DNA of 64,000 nucleotides from PALSA-693 sp963729695 (GTDB lineage Bacteria; Actinomycetota; Acidimicrobiia; Acidimicrobiales; Palsa-688), in NCBI GenBank assembly GCA_963729695.1, contig CAVSOT010000001.1, positions 558,001-622,000 of the forward strand. The letters run 5' to 3'. Numbering within the stretch: the first letter of the stretch is position 1; each line of letters opens with the position of its first letter. A program made the translations under genes and the position numbers. Positions 18,042-27,996 of this stretch are shown in pieces. The notes under the pieces are model-generated. The model saw only the letters and a program-made list of their open reading frames with translations. It ran no database searches and was not told the origin of the DNA.

Positions 18042-18851
18042 TTAGCGCCAGTACGGAATGGTCGTGTCGGCGATGCGCCGGATGATCTGGTCGAGCGGCA
18101 GACGCCGCAGCTCGCTGCTCATCACCTCCACGCTGACGAGGCCGTCCCATCCACGGTCGAGCAGGGTCGCGACGAACCGGTCGAGGTCGAGTACGCCTTC
18201 GCCGGGCAGCGCCCGCCGATCCATGGCATCGGCGAGCAGGTTGTCGGACTCGGGTGCCAGCGCGTCGTCGAACTGGACGTAGGCGATGCGGTCCAGTGGC
18301 ACCGAGGCGAGGTCGTCCCAGGTGCTGTCGCCGAAGGAGAAGTGCCAGGCATCGATCAGCACACCTGCGCGGCCGGCGCGGCTGGCGACCTCGACGACTT
18401 CGAGCGCACTTGGGATCGACGTGACGGCACGGTACGGGGTGAACTCGACCGCCATCCCGGCGCCGACTTCGGCAAAGATTGCGGCGCATCGCTGGATAAT
18501 CTTTGCCGTGTCGGTCGTGAGGCCCGTCCGGAACACGGTGAGCACCCACTCGGCGCCCATCTGGTCGGCGGCCACCGCCAGCTCTTCGGCCGCAGCCACC
18601 ATGGCAACTTCATCGTCGTCCAAAACGAGAGCCTGGACCTCGTGGCAGCGGATGCCGGCAGCGTCGAAGGCCGCCGCAGTGGCAGCATCGACGCCGTGAC
18701 TGCGCTTGTAGCGTGCGAGTGACGAGGCATCTTTGGGGTAGTCCACGGCAGCGATCCCGAGCGCGCTGAAGCCGGCGGCACTGGTCGCGGCAATGAGCGA
18801 TTCGGTCGTCGCCACCCAACCGCGATCGGGCGAGATGGCCAGCTCGACCAC
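18042..18851 (-). CDS. Sugar phosphate isomerase/epimerase-like TIM-barrel protein
   Basis: A 269-residue protein of the xylose isomerase-like/AP endonuclease 2 superfamily. It shows the expected beta-strand-end residues: GMAVEFTPYR with a metal-ligand glutamate, VLIDAWHFSF with Asp and His, and VSVEVMSS with a terminal glutamate. Such proteins isomerise or dehydrate sugar- or inositol-like substrates. The truncated amidohydrolase copy lies just upstream, 2 bp away. Substrate unknown. Confidence 0.78.
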   Translation of the reverse strand: MVELAISPDRGWVATTESLIAATSAAGFSALGIAAVDYPKDASSLARYKRSHGVDAATAAAFDAAGIRCHEVQALVLDDDEVAMVAAAEELAVAADQMGAEWVLTVFRTGLTTDTAKIIQRCAAIFAEVGAGMAVEFTPYRAVTSIPSALEVVEVASRAGRAGVLIDAWHFSFGDSTWDDLASVPLDRIAYVQFDDALAPESDNLLADAMDRRALPGEGVLDLDRFVATLLDRGWDGLVSVEVMSSELRRLPLDQIIRRIADTTIPYWR

Positions 18852-18853
18852 TC

Positions 18854-19271
18854 TTACAACGTCCGTGACAAATCAAGAATGTAGTTCGACGAAAACCCGA
18901 TCCCGTTCGGATGGACCACGTGGGCTAGTACGCCCGTGTGGTCCATGAAATCTAGCCGCGCCGGTATCGACCAGGCTGACTCGTCAAAGTCCTCGAATGG
19001 CTGAATCGTGCTCAGCACGAATACACCCTCTCGCGTCCCTGCGGATTGAGTTGCTACCCACCGTGGCGAACCACTCGTCGCCCAGATACCAGTCGCTTTC
19101 ACCATCGATCGTCTTGGGCTGCGATACCCGTACCCGCGACGATTCCGACATCCCCGAGCTCCACATGTCGACAGGTTCGCTGAAATGCGCGTACGAGTCG
19201 ACAAAGTGAATACCCGACAGCGGATCGTCATCCAGACCGGATCCCGACGACGAATTTATCGTTGATGTCAT
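18854..19271 (-). pseudogene. Truncated, frameshifted copy of an amidohydrolase-2 protein
   Basis: The first 75 residues (GLDDDPLSGIHFVDSYAHFS to WYLGDEWFATVGSNSIRRD) match the start of the amidohydrolase at 30512-31801. A shift near 19020 leads into TIQPFEDFDESAWSIPARLD and GIGFSSNYILDL, also matching that protein, and then the copy stops. The metal-ligand HxH is changed to YAH, and the remaining two thirds are missing. It looks like a partial duplicate of the 31-kb gene. Confidence 0.82.
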
Positions 19272-19512
19272 CGCTCCCCCCTTGTTTCCCGATCGGACAA
19301 CGATACAGTCGAAGGGGAGCCAGAAGATAATCGCCAGTCGCGGCGCGGGTCAAGTCAGGCCGTCCGTTGTCGGCGATCTCGATGTTTTGCGTTCGATCGC
19401 CGGGTTCGTGATGGGCTCCATGAGCAGCGGCGTCGAGTTGTGCCCACTCGCCGACGGTCTCGGGCGTTCAGCGAAGACGGCTACGATCCGCTCGCTGCTC
19501 GGCCACATCCAA

Positions 19513-19534
19513 GTTGACAGCGACCACTGTCAAC
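19513..19534. other. 8-bp perfect hairpin
   Basis: GTTGACAG, six bases, CTGTCAAC. It lies in non-coding DNA between the truncated amidohydrolase and the IS110 fragment. It could be an operator or a transposon-end relic. Confidence 0.35.
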
Positions 19535-19727
19535 CTAGCTGATGTCATGAAGAGGCGCCGCGCCGCTTTTGCGTGATCTGGGCTCGGGGACGCCGAGGTG
19601 AACGAGAGGGCTGTGATGGGCTTATGAGTGGCGTGGTCCGCCGGGGCTCCTCCGACCGCCGAGAACCGACTGTGCCGGCCACACTCGGGGTTCCAGGCCA
19701 ACCCAGAAACGGAGGAAGGAGACCCCG

Positions 19728-19920
19728 GTGGAACACGAACAACAGTATGTGGGTGTCGATCTGCACCGGCGCCGGTCGGTGATCATTCGGATGAACGACG
19801 CCGGCGATGTGCTGGATGTGACCAAGATCGATAACGATCCGGTGGCGTTGGCGCGGCGATAGTCCGAGGCGGGGCCGAACCCGGAGGTGGCGCTCAAGGC
19901 GTGCTATGGCTTGGGTGGGC
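19728..19920 (+). pseudogene. IS110-family transposase N-terminal remnant
   Basis: After a good ribosome binding site (GGAGGAAGGAG), the GTG at 19728 starts EHEQQYVGVDLHRRRSVII, the DEDD-type N-terminus of IS110 transposases with its first catalytic aspartate (GVDLH). A stop follows at 19860 (ALARR-stop), then SEAGPNPEVALKACYGLGG in the same frame, where intact proteins read on. The rest of the transposase is absent. Confidence 0.75.
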
Positions 19921-20555
19921 CACGAGGGGCCATGTGACCGGGTGGGGTGTAAGGATCCACCTGTGGCTTGTCGCAGCAGGCCGCTGAAGCCGGAGACAGC
20001 GTGACCCGGGGACGGGGGAAGGGTGGGAGCAGCCTCGACAACGCCGGGACGGGCCAGCACTGCCAGATGGCCTGGGTTGGGCTAGCAAGACGGAGAGGTG
20101 TACGAATGCAGGAACCAGTGGTGGAACCCCCTCAAGAAGTCAGGACCGGCTCGAACCTGGTGGATCCGGGCCGGGATAGCAGTGCGCCGCGACCCTTTAC
20201 CACCATCGAACGGCGGCTCCCGCCGTTAATCCTCGACTCTGAAGGGCAGAACCGGGTGGTTGCACCCTTCGGATACGTGTGCGTGTGTAACGACAAGTTA
20301 GGATCACCACTACCTCGTCGGGCGCTATTCATCGAACGGACGAGTAGCCCTCATAGCCGATGATCGCTGACGTCGGAGTCGAGGCTGCGCTTCCGCAGCC
20401 ATGACGAGTTGTTGCATCGCTCAACACCGCAGAGTTCGGGGTGCACGTAGTTCGTAACGAATCCGCATCGGCCCACCACGAGTTCGTCTTTCTCGCCCTG
20501 CGGGCCTGCTGCCGCGATAGACGGCTCCCCTCTCACGATTGGTCCGTTTACCTCG
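19921..20555. other. Non-coding block, possibly an intron/IS relic
   Basis: No protein frame is convincing. The stretch 19951-20200 (from GTGTAAGGATCC through CGAATGCAGGAACC) has the texture of structured RNA and recalls the 5' part of a bacterial group II intron. No reverse transcriptase or domain V is present, so this stays a weak suggestion. Confidence 0.25.
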
Positions 20556-21662
20556 CTACATGAGCGCGTCGATCACTGCCAAGGAATCGAGGTCCACAAC
20601 CGCCGCTCCGGCCCGCTCAGTATTCGTGAGATTGACCGTCCGAGCCTGGTAGTCGTCTCGATTGACGATCCACACCACGAGGGATCTGATCATCCAGCAC
20701 CGGTAATCGTGCCAGGCCTCGTCGAAGGATGGTGCGGCCACACCGAGCGCGCCGAGCTGATCGAGATAGCCCTGCAGGAGATCACGCTCGGATGCCCGAC
20801 GATCTTCCACGGTGAGGTTCGCACCAAGGAAGTAGCTCACCTCGTGGGCCCACGTCCGCATTCCGGAAGCTTGCCAGTCGAAGAAGCCGAATGCGCCGTC
20901 GACGTCGAAATAGGTGTTCCCGAGGTGGCTGTCTCCGTGGTTCAGACATACCGGTCCTTGATTCCACCGCGGACTCACCACGCGGAGCGCACGCATTAGC
21001 CGCTCTGGGTCGCAGAGCTCGTCGGCCAGTACCTCGGCTCGGCCATGCTGCTCAAGGTGCACGGCCACGAGCGCGCCGCCGGTCGGCCAGAGACCATCGC
21101 TGGGAGGCAGCCCCGCGGGGCCTTTCGTTCCCCACCATTCGGCGTGCAGTGTCGCGAGCGCGGACATCCCGAGCCCGGCCTGGTCGGGGGAGAGCGGCCT
21201 CGTGGTGTGATTCATGGTCACACCCCGTGCGGTGAGATCTTCGATCAGCACGAGGCTCTGGCCGGTCACCTCGTCGATCGCTGCGTAGTAGCACCTCGGT
21301 ATCCGAACCGGAACCTCACCGAGCCATTCCCCGTAGGCCACCGTCTCCGATCCGTAGAACGTGCGACCGACGTCGAAGTGCTTGCGCTCGAAACCCGTCT
21401 TGAGACAGATCTGGTTCGGAATTCCCGCTGCAGTGCCGATCTCGTTCGTCTCGATGTCTAGGAGCAGCTTGGTAGCGAACCCATGCAGCACGTCACGAAC
21501 ATCGAACGACGTCACCTCGATACCCGGATACCGGAGGGCGAGCGTCTCGCCCAGCCATTCCGCAGTCACTTCCGCGATATCGAGTGGCAGACGTCGCGAA
21601 CGCATCACCCCGCATCCGGTCATTGGGTCGAACGTTAGTAGAGCTGGAGTCATCGACTCCAT
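20556..21662 (-). CDS. Phosphotransferase family protein (APH/EcKinase-like)
   Basis: About 368 residues of the aminoglycoside phosphotransferase/choline kinase-like fold. The catalytic loop is LNHGDSHLGN and the metal-binding segment is GFFDWQASG, with a nucleotide-pocket strand QSLVLIEDLTARG. Related proteins phosphorylate small hydroxylated metabolites, including steroid-type alcohols, and several actinobacterial degraders carry them. The start is uncertain: ATG codons at 21662, 21653 and 21605 are in frame, and the open frame beyond 21662 lacks family character. Confidence 0.8.
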   Translation of the reverse strand: MESMTPALLTFDPMTGCGVMRSRRLPLDIAEVTAEWLGETLALRYPGIEVTSFDVRDVLHGFATKLLLDIETNEIGTAAGIPNQICLKTGFERKHFDVGRTFYGSETVAYGEWLGEVPVRIPRCYYAAIDEVTGQSLVLIEDLTARGVTMNHTTRPLSPDQAGLGMSALATLHAEWWGTKGPAGLPPSDGLWPTGGALVAVHLEQHGRAEVLADELCDPERLMRALRVVSPRWNQGPVCLNHGDSHLGNTYFDVDGAFGFFDWQASGMRTWAHEVSYFLGANLTVEDRRASERDLLQGYLDQLGALGVAAPSFDEAWHDYRCWMIRSLVVWIVNRDDYQARTVNLTNTERAGAAVVDLDSLAVIDALM

Positions 21663-21830
21663 CGGCGGAGCGTTCGATCCTGCAGATCTGGTGGGTGGAC
21701 CTGGCGTCACAAATTCCCAGTTCATGACGCAGCACCACGATTTCGAACTCCTTGCAACGCGTGAACGAAACCGCAACCTGGTCAGCTGGAAGATCTTCTG
21801 CACCACCAGATGCACATCCGACACGACCAT

Positions 21831-22032
21831 GACAACCCCGGGCCGTCGGTCTCCGCCACCAGACTGCCATGACCCTAGAGACCACGATCACCGGTCAAGA
21901 ACTGACTCCTCCACGCCTCGGGCGGACACACTCCACAACCCGAACGAGGTTTGGCACCTGACGGGCAGCGGGAATCCATTCACGGTCGGTCATATCCCCT
22001 CTTGCGGACGACGGGGGATCGCCATCCTCAGG
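21831..22032. other. Divergent promoter region
   Basis: Short region between the phosphotransferase and the plus-strand dehydrogenase. Apart from the TAGCCT box at its right end I see nothing specific. Confidence 0.35.
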
Positions 22033-22038
22033 TAGCCT
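22033..22038 (+). promoter_or_regulatory. -10 box of leaderless alcohol dehydrogenase gene
   Basis: TAGCCT, seven bases, then GTG at 22046. This is the same box and spacing as at the DinG-like gene. No ribosome binding site. Confidence 0.55.
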
Positions 22039-22045
22039 GCCGCGC

Positions 22046-23149
22046 GTGCGAGTCGCAGTGTTTCATGGCGCGGGCGTGCCGTTCAAGATCGAGCAGGTGC
22101 CGGAGCCGCGTCCCGGACCGGGCGACGTGATCGTGCGGGTGGCCCGGTGCGGCATCTGTGGCAGCGACCTGTCGATGACCTCGGGGAGTCCGTTCGATGT
22201 CGGGTCCGGGCAGCGCATGGGCCACGAGTACTCCGGAGAGGTCGTCGAATGCGGGACCGCGGTCCACCGCCTGAAGGTCGGCGACCAAGTCGCCTGCAAG
22301 CCGAGTATCGGCTGCGGCGCGTGTGACGCCTGCCGGCGGGGACAGACCGTCTTCTGCCCGTCGCTCCAGTTGGTCTGTGGAGGCTTCGGTGATTATGTCG
22401 GGATCGATCACCGCTGTGCGATCCCGTTGCCCGTCGGTCTGAGCATGGCCGACGGCGCGATCGCGGAGCCGCTGGCCGCCGGTCTGCACGGCCTCCACAT
22501 GGCGGGCCTTCGAGGGGGCGAGCACGTCGTTGTCCTCGGTGCCGGCTCCATGGCGCTCGCCGTCGTCTACTGGGCCCGGAGGCTAGGCGCCGCCCGGATC
22601 ACCGTCGTCTCGCGTTCGGATCACCGCCGCGACATCGCGCACACGCTGGGAGCCGACACCTTTCACTCCCTCGATGAGGACCAACAGGTCGTTGCCGGGA
22701 TTGGTGTCACGCCACCCGAGATCGTGGCCGAATGCGTGGGCACGCCCGGTATGCTCGAGCGAGCCGTCGAGCTCGTCCGGCCAGGAGGCACCGTGGCATC
22801 ACTCGGAATGTGCTCGCATCGTGAACCGATCATCGCGGCCCGCTGCGCGTTCAAAGAGCTCCGGATCGTCTTTCCCGTCGGGTCCACACTGCGCGAGTTC
22901 GAGGAGACCGCACGCACGCTCGACCGCGGGCACGTCCACCCCGAGGTGATGGTCGGCGAGGTGATCGGTCTCGAGGAGCTTCCCGCCAAGATCGAAGCGC
23001 TTCGTAGCGGAACCCAGAACCTGAAGGTCCACGTCGAGCCCGCTCGCGACGCGGGCTCAGGACGGCTCGGAGCGGAGCCGGTCCGGGTTATCGCCAGCGG
23101 CAACCAACAGCGCGGCGGCGCTGTCGATTCCGACTCCTTCGAGCGATAG
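22046..23149 (+). CDS. Zinc-dependent alcohol dehydrogenase (MDR), 3' end altered
   Basis: A medium-chain dehydrogenase with GICGSD and MGHEYSG (catalytic zinc), the structural zinc loop CGACDACRRGQTVFC, and the cofactor site VVLGAGSMALAV. After beta-2 it reads VVSRSDHRRD, basic, suggesting NADP or unusual cofactor use. The family-like part ends near residue 338 (LKVHVEP). The last 30 residues come from reading into an IS110 remnant on the opposite strand, so the native end seems to have been replaced. It is probably leaderless. Confidence 0.83.
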   Translation: MRVAVFHGAGVPFKIEQVPEPRPGPGDVIVRVARCGICGSDLSMTSGSPFDVGSGQRMGHEYSGEVVECGTAVHRLKVGDQVACKPSIGCGACDACRRGQTVFCPSLQLVCGGFGDYVGIDHRCAIPLPVGLSMADGAIAEPLAAGLHGLHMAGLRGGEHVVVLGAGSMALAVVYWARRLGAARITVVSRSDHRRDIAHTLGADTFHSLDEDQQVVAGIGVTPPEIVAECVGTPGMLERAVELVRPGGTVASLGMCSHREPIIAARCAFKELRIVFPVGSTLREFEETARTLDRGHVHPEVMVGEVIGLEELPAKIEALRSGTQNLKVHVEPARDAGSGRLGAEPVRVIASGNQQRGGAVDSDSFER

Positions 23150-23290
23150 TAGGTCCTCGTGACCTTCTCGGAGCAGCCGGGTCAGCAGACGGTCGATCCC
23201 GGCGGACTCTGCGTCGAGCGCCCGCACCCGCCGGCCCAAAGCCCGCAATGCCGTTTTCGTCGCATAGACGACTGGGGCGTTGCCTGCCCG
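23064..23290 (-). pseudogene. IS110-family transposase C-terminal remnant
   Basis: The minus strand reads KTALRALGRRVRALDAESAG, then LTRLLREGHEDLLSLEGVGI and DSAAALLVAAGDNPDRLRSE, matching the region just before the C-terminal helix-hairpin-helix part of IS110/IS116/IS902 transposases. Both ends are missing. It abuts the 3' end of the dehydrogenase and supplies its abnormal stop. It is on the opposite strand to the N-terminal IS110 piece at 19.7 kb and may be from a different copy. Confidence 0.7.
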
Positions 23291-23634
23291 GGTGCATGAC
23301 CGCCGCCTGCTTGGCCACCATCCGGCTGGTGAGGCCTTGTAGGGACTGGCGGATCTCCTCTGGAGCGGCACGTCGCCGGACGAGTGGCACTGGCACGGCG
23401 CCGCACCCGACCACTCCGTGACCCACCTCTCCGTCATTCACGGACAGGTCGAAGGGCAGCGACCCGACACGGAATGAGGAGCTCACGTCAGCGACAGCGA
23501 GTACCTGAGCCTCTTGCGCTAAGTGATGGGCGGGGCCGGAGGGCGGCGATCGGACGATAAACGCAGTCTCTGGATCCGGCTGGGCCGCTTGGCTGATGTG
23601 GGTGGGAGGCGGCAGCCGCGGGGGCTCGTCCCTG
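23291..23634. other. Intergenic region without recognised gene
   Basis: Probably further transposon relic flanking the IS110 piece. No frame is convincing. Confidence 0.35.
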
Positions 23635-24792
23635 TCAATCGACGTGATACACGCGGGCGGCGTTGTCGTGGAGCACTTTGCGCATCACCTCTTCGCCGAC
23701 GATCTGGGTGTCCCGGCGGATGATCTCGGCCGGCATCGGCGCGTAGGTCCCAGGGCCGGCGTGCAGGCAGGTGGGGTGGGGGAAGTCGGTCTCGAACATG
23801 ATGTTGTCCTGGTACTTGGGCAGAAGCGGCAGCGCCTCCTCCTCGAACCAGAAGATGCCGTAGACCTGTCGGAAAAAGTACTCGCTCGGCAGCATCCGGT
23901 CAGGGTGCTGCTTGCCGGCGCCAGTGTTCTTCCACTGCCAGTCCATAGTGTCAAGCAAAAAGGGCAGGTATCCGAAGCCGCTCTCCACCGACACGAAATT
24001 CAGGCGCGGGAAGCGATCGGGCAGGCCGCAGGTCAGCAGCGTCGCGAGCATCCGAACGTTGCCGACGAACGACATCGTCGTGCGGGCTGCGTTCGCCGCG
24101 AGGTCGTACCCGTCGCGGCTCAAAGCCTGCTCCATCTCATCGGCGGTGTTGCCCACGCCGATATGGAAGTTGATCGAGAGCCCGAGGTCCTGGGCCACAG
24201 CGTACAGCCGGTCCCAGTGCTGGTCCTCGAAGCCGGGTAGACCGTGCTTCTCGAGCGTCGACGACCACAGCACTCCTCGGTGGCCCATGGCGTGGCAGCG
24301 CTTCAGCTCCTCGATCGACGCATCGATGTCCCAGAACGGGAGCATGGCCATCAGCGCGAATCGGTCCGGAGCGATCGACGCGAACTCCGACTGGTAGTCG
24401 TTGTAGGTGCGCACACACGCCAGCCGCAGGTCCTCGTCGGGTAGCGCAAGAAACGCGTGGCCTTCGAAGGCGATGACATTCGGGTACAGCACCTGTGCGT
24501 ATATTCCGACCTCGTCCATGTGAGCGACGCGGGCCTCGGGATCGTAGGAGGCCGGGTTGGCCTCCTCCAGCGTAGGCGGGATCGAGGGCGGGAACTCCTT
24601 CCAGCCGGCGATGCTGTAGTTCCCGACCAGGCTGCCCCACCGGTCACCTATGCGCCACCGCAGACTACCGCTCGGGTCGTGACGCTCGACGCGCGGCGCC
24701 CGATCCTTGAACTTGGCCGGCATCCGGGCCGTCCACAGATCCACCGGCTCGCTCAGGTGGGTGTCGGCGTCGATCACCTTCAGGGCTGACAT
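23635..24792 (-). CDS. Amidohydrolase-2 family metal-dependent hydrolase
   Basis: About 385 residues. It has the family N-terminal metal motif VIDADTHLSEPVDLW, the middle metal-histidine block INFHIGVGN, and the C-terminal catalytic aspartate segment MFETDFPHPTC. ATG 24792 has GGAGG close upstream. Members include decarboxylases of the ACMSD type and hydrolases of C-C or C-N bonds. Four full-length proteins of this family occur between 23 and 32 kb but are only distantly similar to each other, so they probably handle different intermediates. Cytoplasmic; no signal peptide. Confidence 0.87.
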   Translation of the reverse strand: MSALKVIDADTHLSEPVDLWTARMPAKFKDRAPRVERHDPSGSLRWRIGDRWGSLVGNYSIAGWKEFPPSIPPTLEEANPASYDPEARVAHMDEVGIYAQVLYPNVIAFEGHAFLALPDEDLRLACVRTYNDYQSEFASIAPDRFALMAMLPFWDIDASIEELKRCHAMGHRGVLWSSTLEKHGLPGFEDQHWDRLYAVAQDLGLSINFHIGVGNTADEMEQALSRDGYDLAANAARTTMSFVGNVRMLATLLTCGLPDRFPRLNFVSVESGFGYLPFLLDTMDWQWKNTGAGKQHPDRMLPSEYFFRQVYGIFWFEEEALPLLPKYQDNIMFETDFPHPTCLHAGPGTYAPMPAEIIRRDTQIVGEEVMRKVLHDNAARVYHVD

Positions 24793-24919
24793 GTCACGCT
24801 CCTCCGTGATTCGATCTCCCACGCCACCGTCCTTGACCCGAGCCGCGCACCCGCAATCGAATTGCGCATGGAACGCGAGCAGCACTCCAAACTCTAGGCA
24901 CGCCATGTAAGAGGGTCAA

Positions 24920-25509
24920 GACCCGCACGAGCACAGTTGGTAGGCATCGTGGTGTCCGAGGTGCCTGCGCAGCAGGCCGCACATCCGGTCAATCTCCTAT
25001 TCGTGGCCGGTCGCTGCGTGGCTGCGTCGCCCATGACCACACGTCGCAGGGCACAGTGGCTGACCATGAACCCGGCGTTGATGCCGAGCCTACCGTCGAG
25101 CCGGTTGAGGTTATCGGCCGTCGACGTACAGTCCCACGGCACACCCCCCTCGAGCGAGGCCACGGGCATGCCCTCGACCCGCGCTGGCATCGGCAGGAGA
25201 TATTCGGCGGCGGTATCGTCGAGCGGCGCCACGCTGAAACCAAAGTTGCCGCCAACCACAGTCGTCACGCCCCGGAGAGGCGAGGGGGTCAGCGCCGGGT
25301 CCCAGAAGACCTGGACGTCATAGTGGGCGTGCACGTCTACGAACCCGGGCGCCACAACCCTGCCATCCGCGTCGATCGTCCGCCGCCCCCGACCGACGTC
25401 CCGACCTATCGCGGTCAGCCGGCCAGCATCGATGGCAGCGTCGGCTGTCCACCGCGATGCCCCGGTGCCGTCCACGACCATTCACCCCTCGGATCTCCAA
25501 GTCGTGCAC
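24920..25509 (-). pseudogene. N-acyl-D-amino-acid deacylase-like protein, N-terminal remnant
   Basis: A start at GTG 25509 (VHDLEIRG) is frameshifted into MVVDGTGASRWTADAAID. The body has VDVHAHYDVQVFWDPALTPS and VVGGNFGFSVAPL, the metal-ligand front of D-aminoacylase-like amidohydrolases. Near 25000 it shifts again into DRMCGLLRRHLGHHDAYQLC and stops. Two thirds of the protein are missing. The intact relative at 36528-38258 shares the same blocks. Confidence 0.8.
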
Positions 25510-25575
25510 GCCGGCGCCCAATTACCGTCCTACTGGTAAACGGTCAACGGCGTAAGGCTTGCCCACGGCAGCCAG

Positions 25576-26787
25576 TCAGGTCGGCACCGGTTCGTTGACG
25601 TCCAGCGACAGCATGCGAATAGCGTTCAACCGTACGATCTTGTGCCGTTGCGACGGGGTGAGATGAGCTAGCTCACGGCGAAGGACATCAACGCTGTTCG
25701 GCCACGTCCCGTCAGAATGGGGGTAGTCGCTCTCGAAGACGACATTGTCCTCACCCACCGCCTCCAGCGACTCCAGCCCATGCCGATCCGAAATGTAGGA
25801 GCCGAAAATGTGTTCAACGTAGTATTCGCTGGGCCGCCGCTTCAACACGTCACGGTCATACGCCTGAGTCTGCTCGTCCCAGTAGCGGTCCGCCCGCTCC
25901 AAGATGTAGGGGATCCAACCGATGTTGCCCTCGGAATAGGTGATCTTCAAATTCGGGAACCGCTCGAAGCAACCTGACCATAACCAATCCGACATCGACG
26001 CCATGGCGTTGGTGCTCAACAGCATGCCGCCCACGAGAGTGGGAGCGTCATCGGATGTTGTGGGATACTTTGAAGACGACCCGATGTGCATGCAAACCGC
26101 GGTCGCGGTTTCGTCGCACGCCTGGAAGAACGGATCCCAGTGCCGGTCAGCGGCATGGATCGATGGCAGACCCAATGCGGCGGGCAGCTCGCAGAAGCTG
26201 ACGGCTCGCCCGCCCCGCTCGGCGTTGCGATAGATCTCGCCAGCGGCGAGCTGCGGATCCCACAACGGCACAATCGAACAGTGGATCAACCGGTTTCCGG
26301 ACGGGCCTGCCCACTCATCGGCCATCCAGTCGTTGTACGCCTTGACGCACAACAAGGCCAACTCCCTGTCTGTCGCCTCCAGGAAGGTCTGCCCACAGAA
26401 CCGAGGGAGGATGTTGGGGAAGCACATCGACATCTCGATACCGTTCATGTCCATGTCCTTGAGCCGCTCGACCGGGTCATAGCATCCGGGTCGCATCTCC
26501 TCATAGGTAATCCCGCCCTCGCCCCAGCGCTCTCGCGGCAAACCTGCTACCGCCATGGTGAAGTCGATGGGACGGCGCAAATCCTCATAGAACCAGCAGT
26601 CAACCGGCTTTCCATTGGGATCCTCATCGACGACAAGCTTGCCCCCCTCGTGGCGCGGATTACTAATGCCCTGACGCACGATTCGCGGGCCAATGTCCAG
26701 ATACTTCTTCGGCAGCCGATCCTGCCACAACCGCGCCGGCTCCACAACGTGGTCATCGACCGAAATAATCCTCGAGAAGTCATCCAT
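25576..26787 (-). CDS. Amidohydrolase-2 family metal-dependent hydrolase
   Basis: About 403 residues from ATG 26787, which has AAGGAG upstream. Family landmarks: IISVDDHVVEPARLWQDRLP at the N-terminus, AVCMHIGSSSKYP with the metal histidine, NLKITYSEGNIGWIPYILER, and NVVFESDYPHSDGTWPNS with the catalytic aspartate. This subtype (IISVDDHVVEP) is common in actinobacterial degradation clusters. It is the third gene of a loosely spaced minus-strand series of hydrolases. Substrate not deducible. Confidence 0.88.
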   Translation of the reverse strand: MDDFSRIISVDDHVVEPARLWQDRLPKKYLDIGPRIVRQGISNPRHEGGKLVVDEDPNGKPVDCWFYEDLRRPIDFTMAVAGLPRERWGEGGITYEEMRPGCYDPVERLKDMDMNGIEMSMCFPNILPRFCGQTFLEATDRELALLCVKAYNDWMADEWAGPSGNRLIHCSIVPLWDPQLAAGEIYRNAERGGRAVSFCELPAALGLPSIHAADRHWDPFFQACDETATAVCMHIGSSSKYPTTSDDAPTLVGGMLLSTNAMASMSDWLWSGCFERFPNLKITYSEGNIGWIPYILERADRYWDEQTQAYDRDVLKRRPSEYYVEHIFGSYISDRHGLESLEAVGEDNVVFESDYPHSDGTWPNSVDVLRRELAHLTPSQRHKIVRLNAIRMLSLDVNEPVPT

Positions 26788-27996
26788 ACCGCGACTCCTT
26801 CCACAACTCGACACGACAAGCTACCGACCCTAGAGGGATCACCCCGACGACCGTACCTAAACGGACGATACCAGCTAGGTAACTGAATAACAAGCGTCCA
26901 TTTAGGGGGCCGTATGTAGTGAATGTAACCGAATTCCAGGGGCGGGTGGTTCGGTGATCGAGAGCGGCTTCGGTCGCAGCTCGAAGCGGGATGTGCCCAG
27001 TGCCGTCCGGTCCGCGGTGCAAATAGACAGCGGGAGTGCGGTACAAACCGCCATTTCGGACGGCCCACACAGAGATCGCAGCGTCCGGCCTTACCGCACT
27101 GGACTCCTGGTGCAGAGCTTGAGCCCTGCCACCACTTGTTCGACCGGTGCAACCAGCCGGACCCGCATCGTAAGGAACCCGATGCGTTCCTGTGCGTGCT
27201 GCACCGCCCGTTGGACGGCCAGCGGGCCAGAAACACATTCCCGTCACCGCCTCGACGTGGCCTTGAGCGCGCCAGCCGATGGTGACATCTGAGGAGTCAA
27301 ACCCCGTTCGCCCGTCGACGAGTTACCAGATCCGTGTCTTCTCCGGTTTCGGCTGCACGCCGAGTGATGCCCTCCCTGCACATCATCGGCAATCGAACCC
27401 GCACACCAGGTGGATCAAATCAACGGGGCCAGGTCTTACCGATCTGCGGTGCGCCGGTGGCTAAAATCGGGCTCCCCCCTGGTCCTACCGGGTCGTTACA
27501 GACTGCGCTGTGTAGCTGGGGGCGCTCAGGGGAGCCGCAGACGAACCACTCGATACGCCGGGTCGCTGACCAGCACCTTCACGAGCGGGATGCCCTCTGA
27601 TCAGGCCGGCCCCTGTATACGGGAAACAGGATCGTCTGCCCCAACGTGCTCTGTGAGACCACCCAAAAATCGCAGTAGCCGAAGGAACGTGGCATCAACT
27701 CTAACACCGCCTCGTGGAAGATCTCCCAACCCGCCTGCGCCACCGTGAGCTCTTCTTCCAGTCATGACCCATATCAATCGGGGTTGTACGTGAGCAAAGG
27801 GTTGCGCCCGATTGCAGCAACCGAATCCCCACCGATCGCCCAATGAACGGGACCCGCGCGCTTTCTAGAAGTACCCTCCCGTCAGGAGAATCGAGCGAGT
27901 TCGGCTCCGGACTGTCGCTCGGCGGCGGTGTCGTCAAGCAAACGGAACCCGACGTTCAGTCCTCCACACCAGCTTTGGTACACGCGCGGACTTCGC
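26788..27996. other. 1.2-kb stretch with no identifiable gene
   Basis: Several short frames exist on both strands; none matches a known family or has a supported start. On the minus strand around 26980-27090 a short frame (AVQHAQERIGFLTMRVRLVA) looks protein-like but is not recognised. Most likely eroded coding or transposon DNA. Confidence 0.4.

Noticed and set aside
26950..27250. Possible short gene on the minus strand
   Set aside because: Protein-like stretches appear in more than one frame, no start or family is identifiable.
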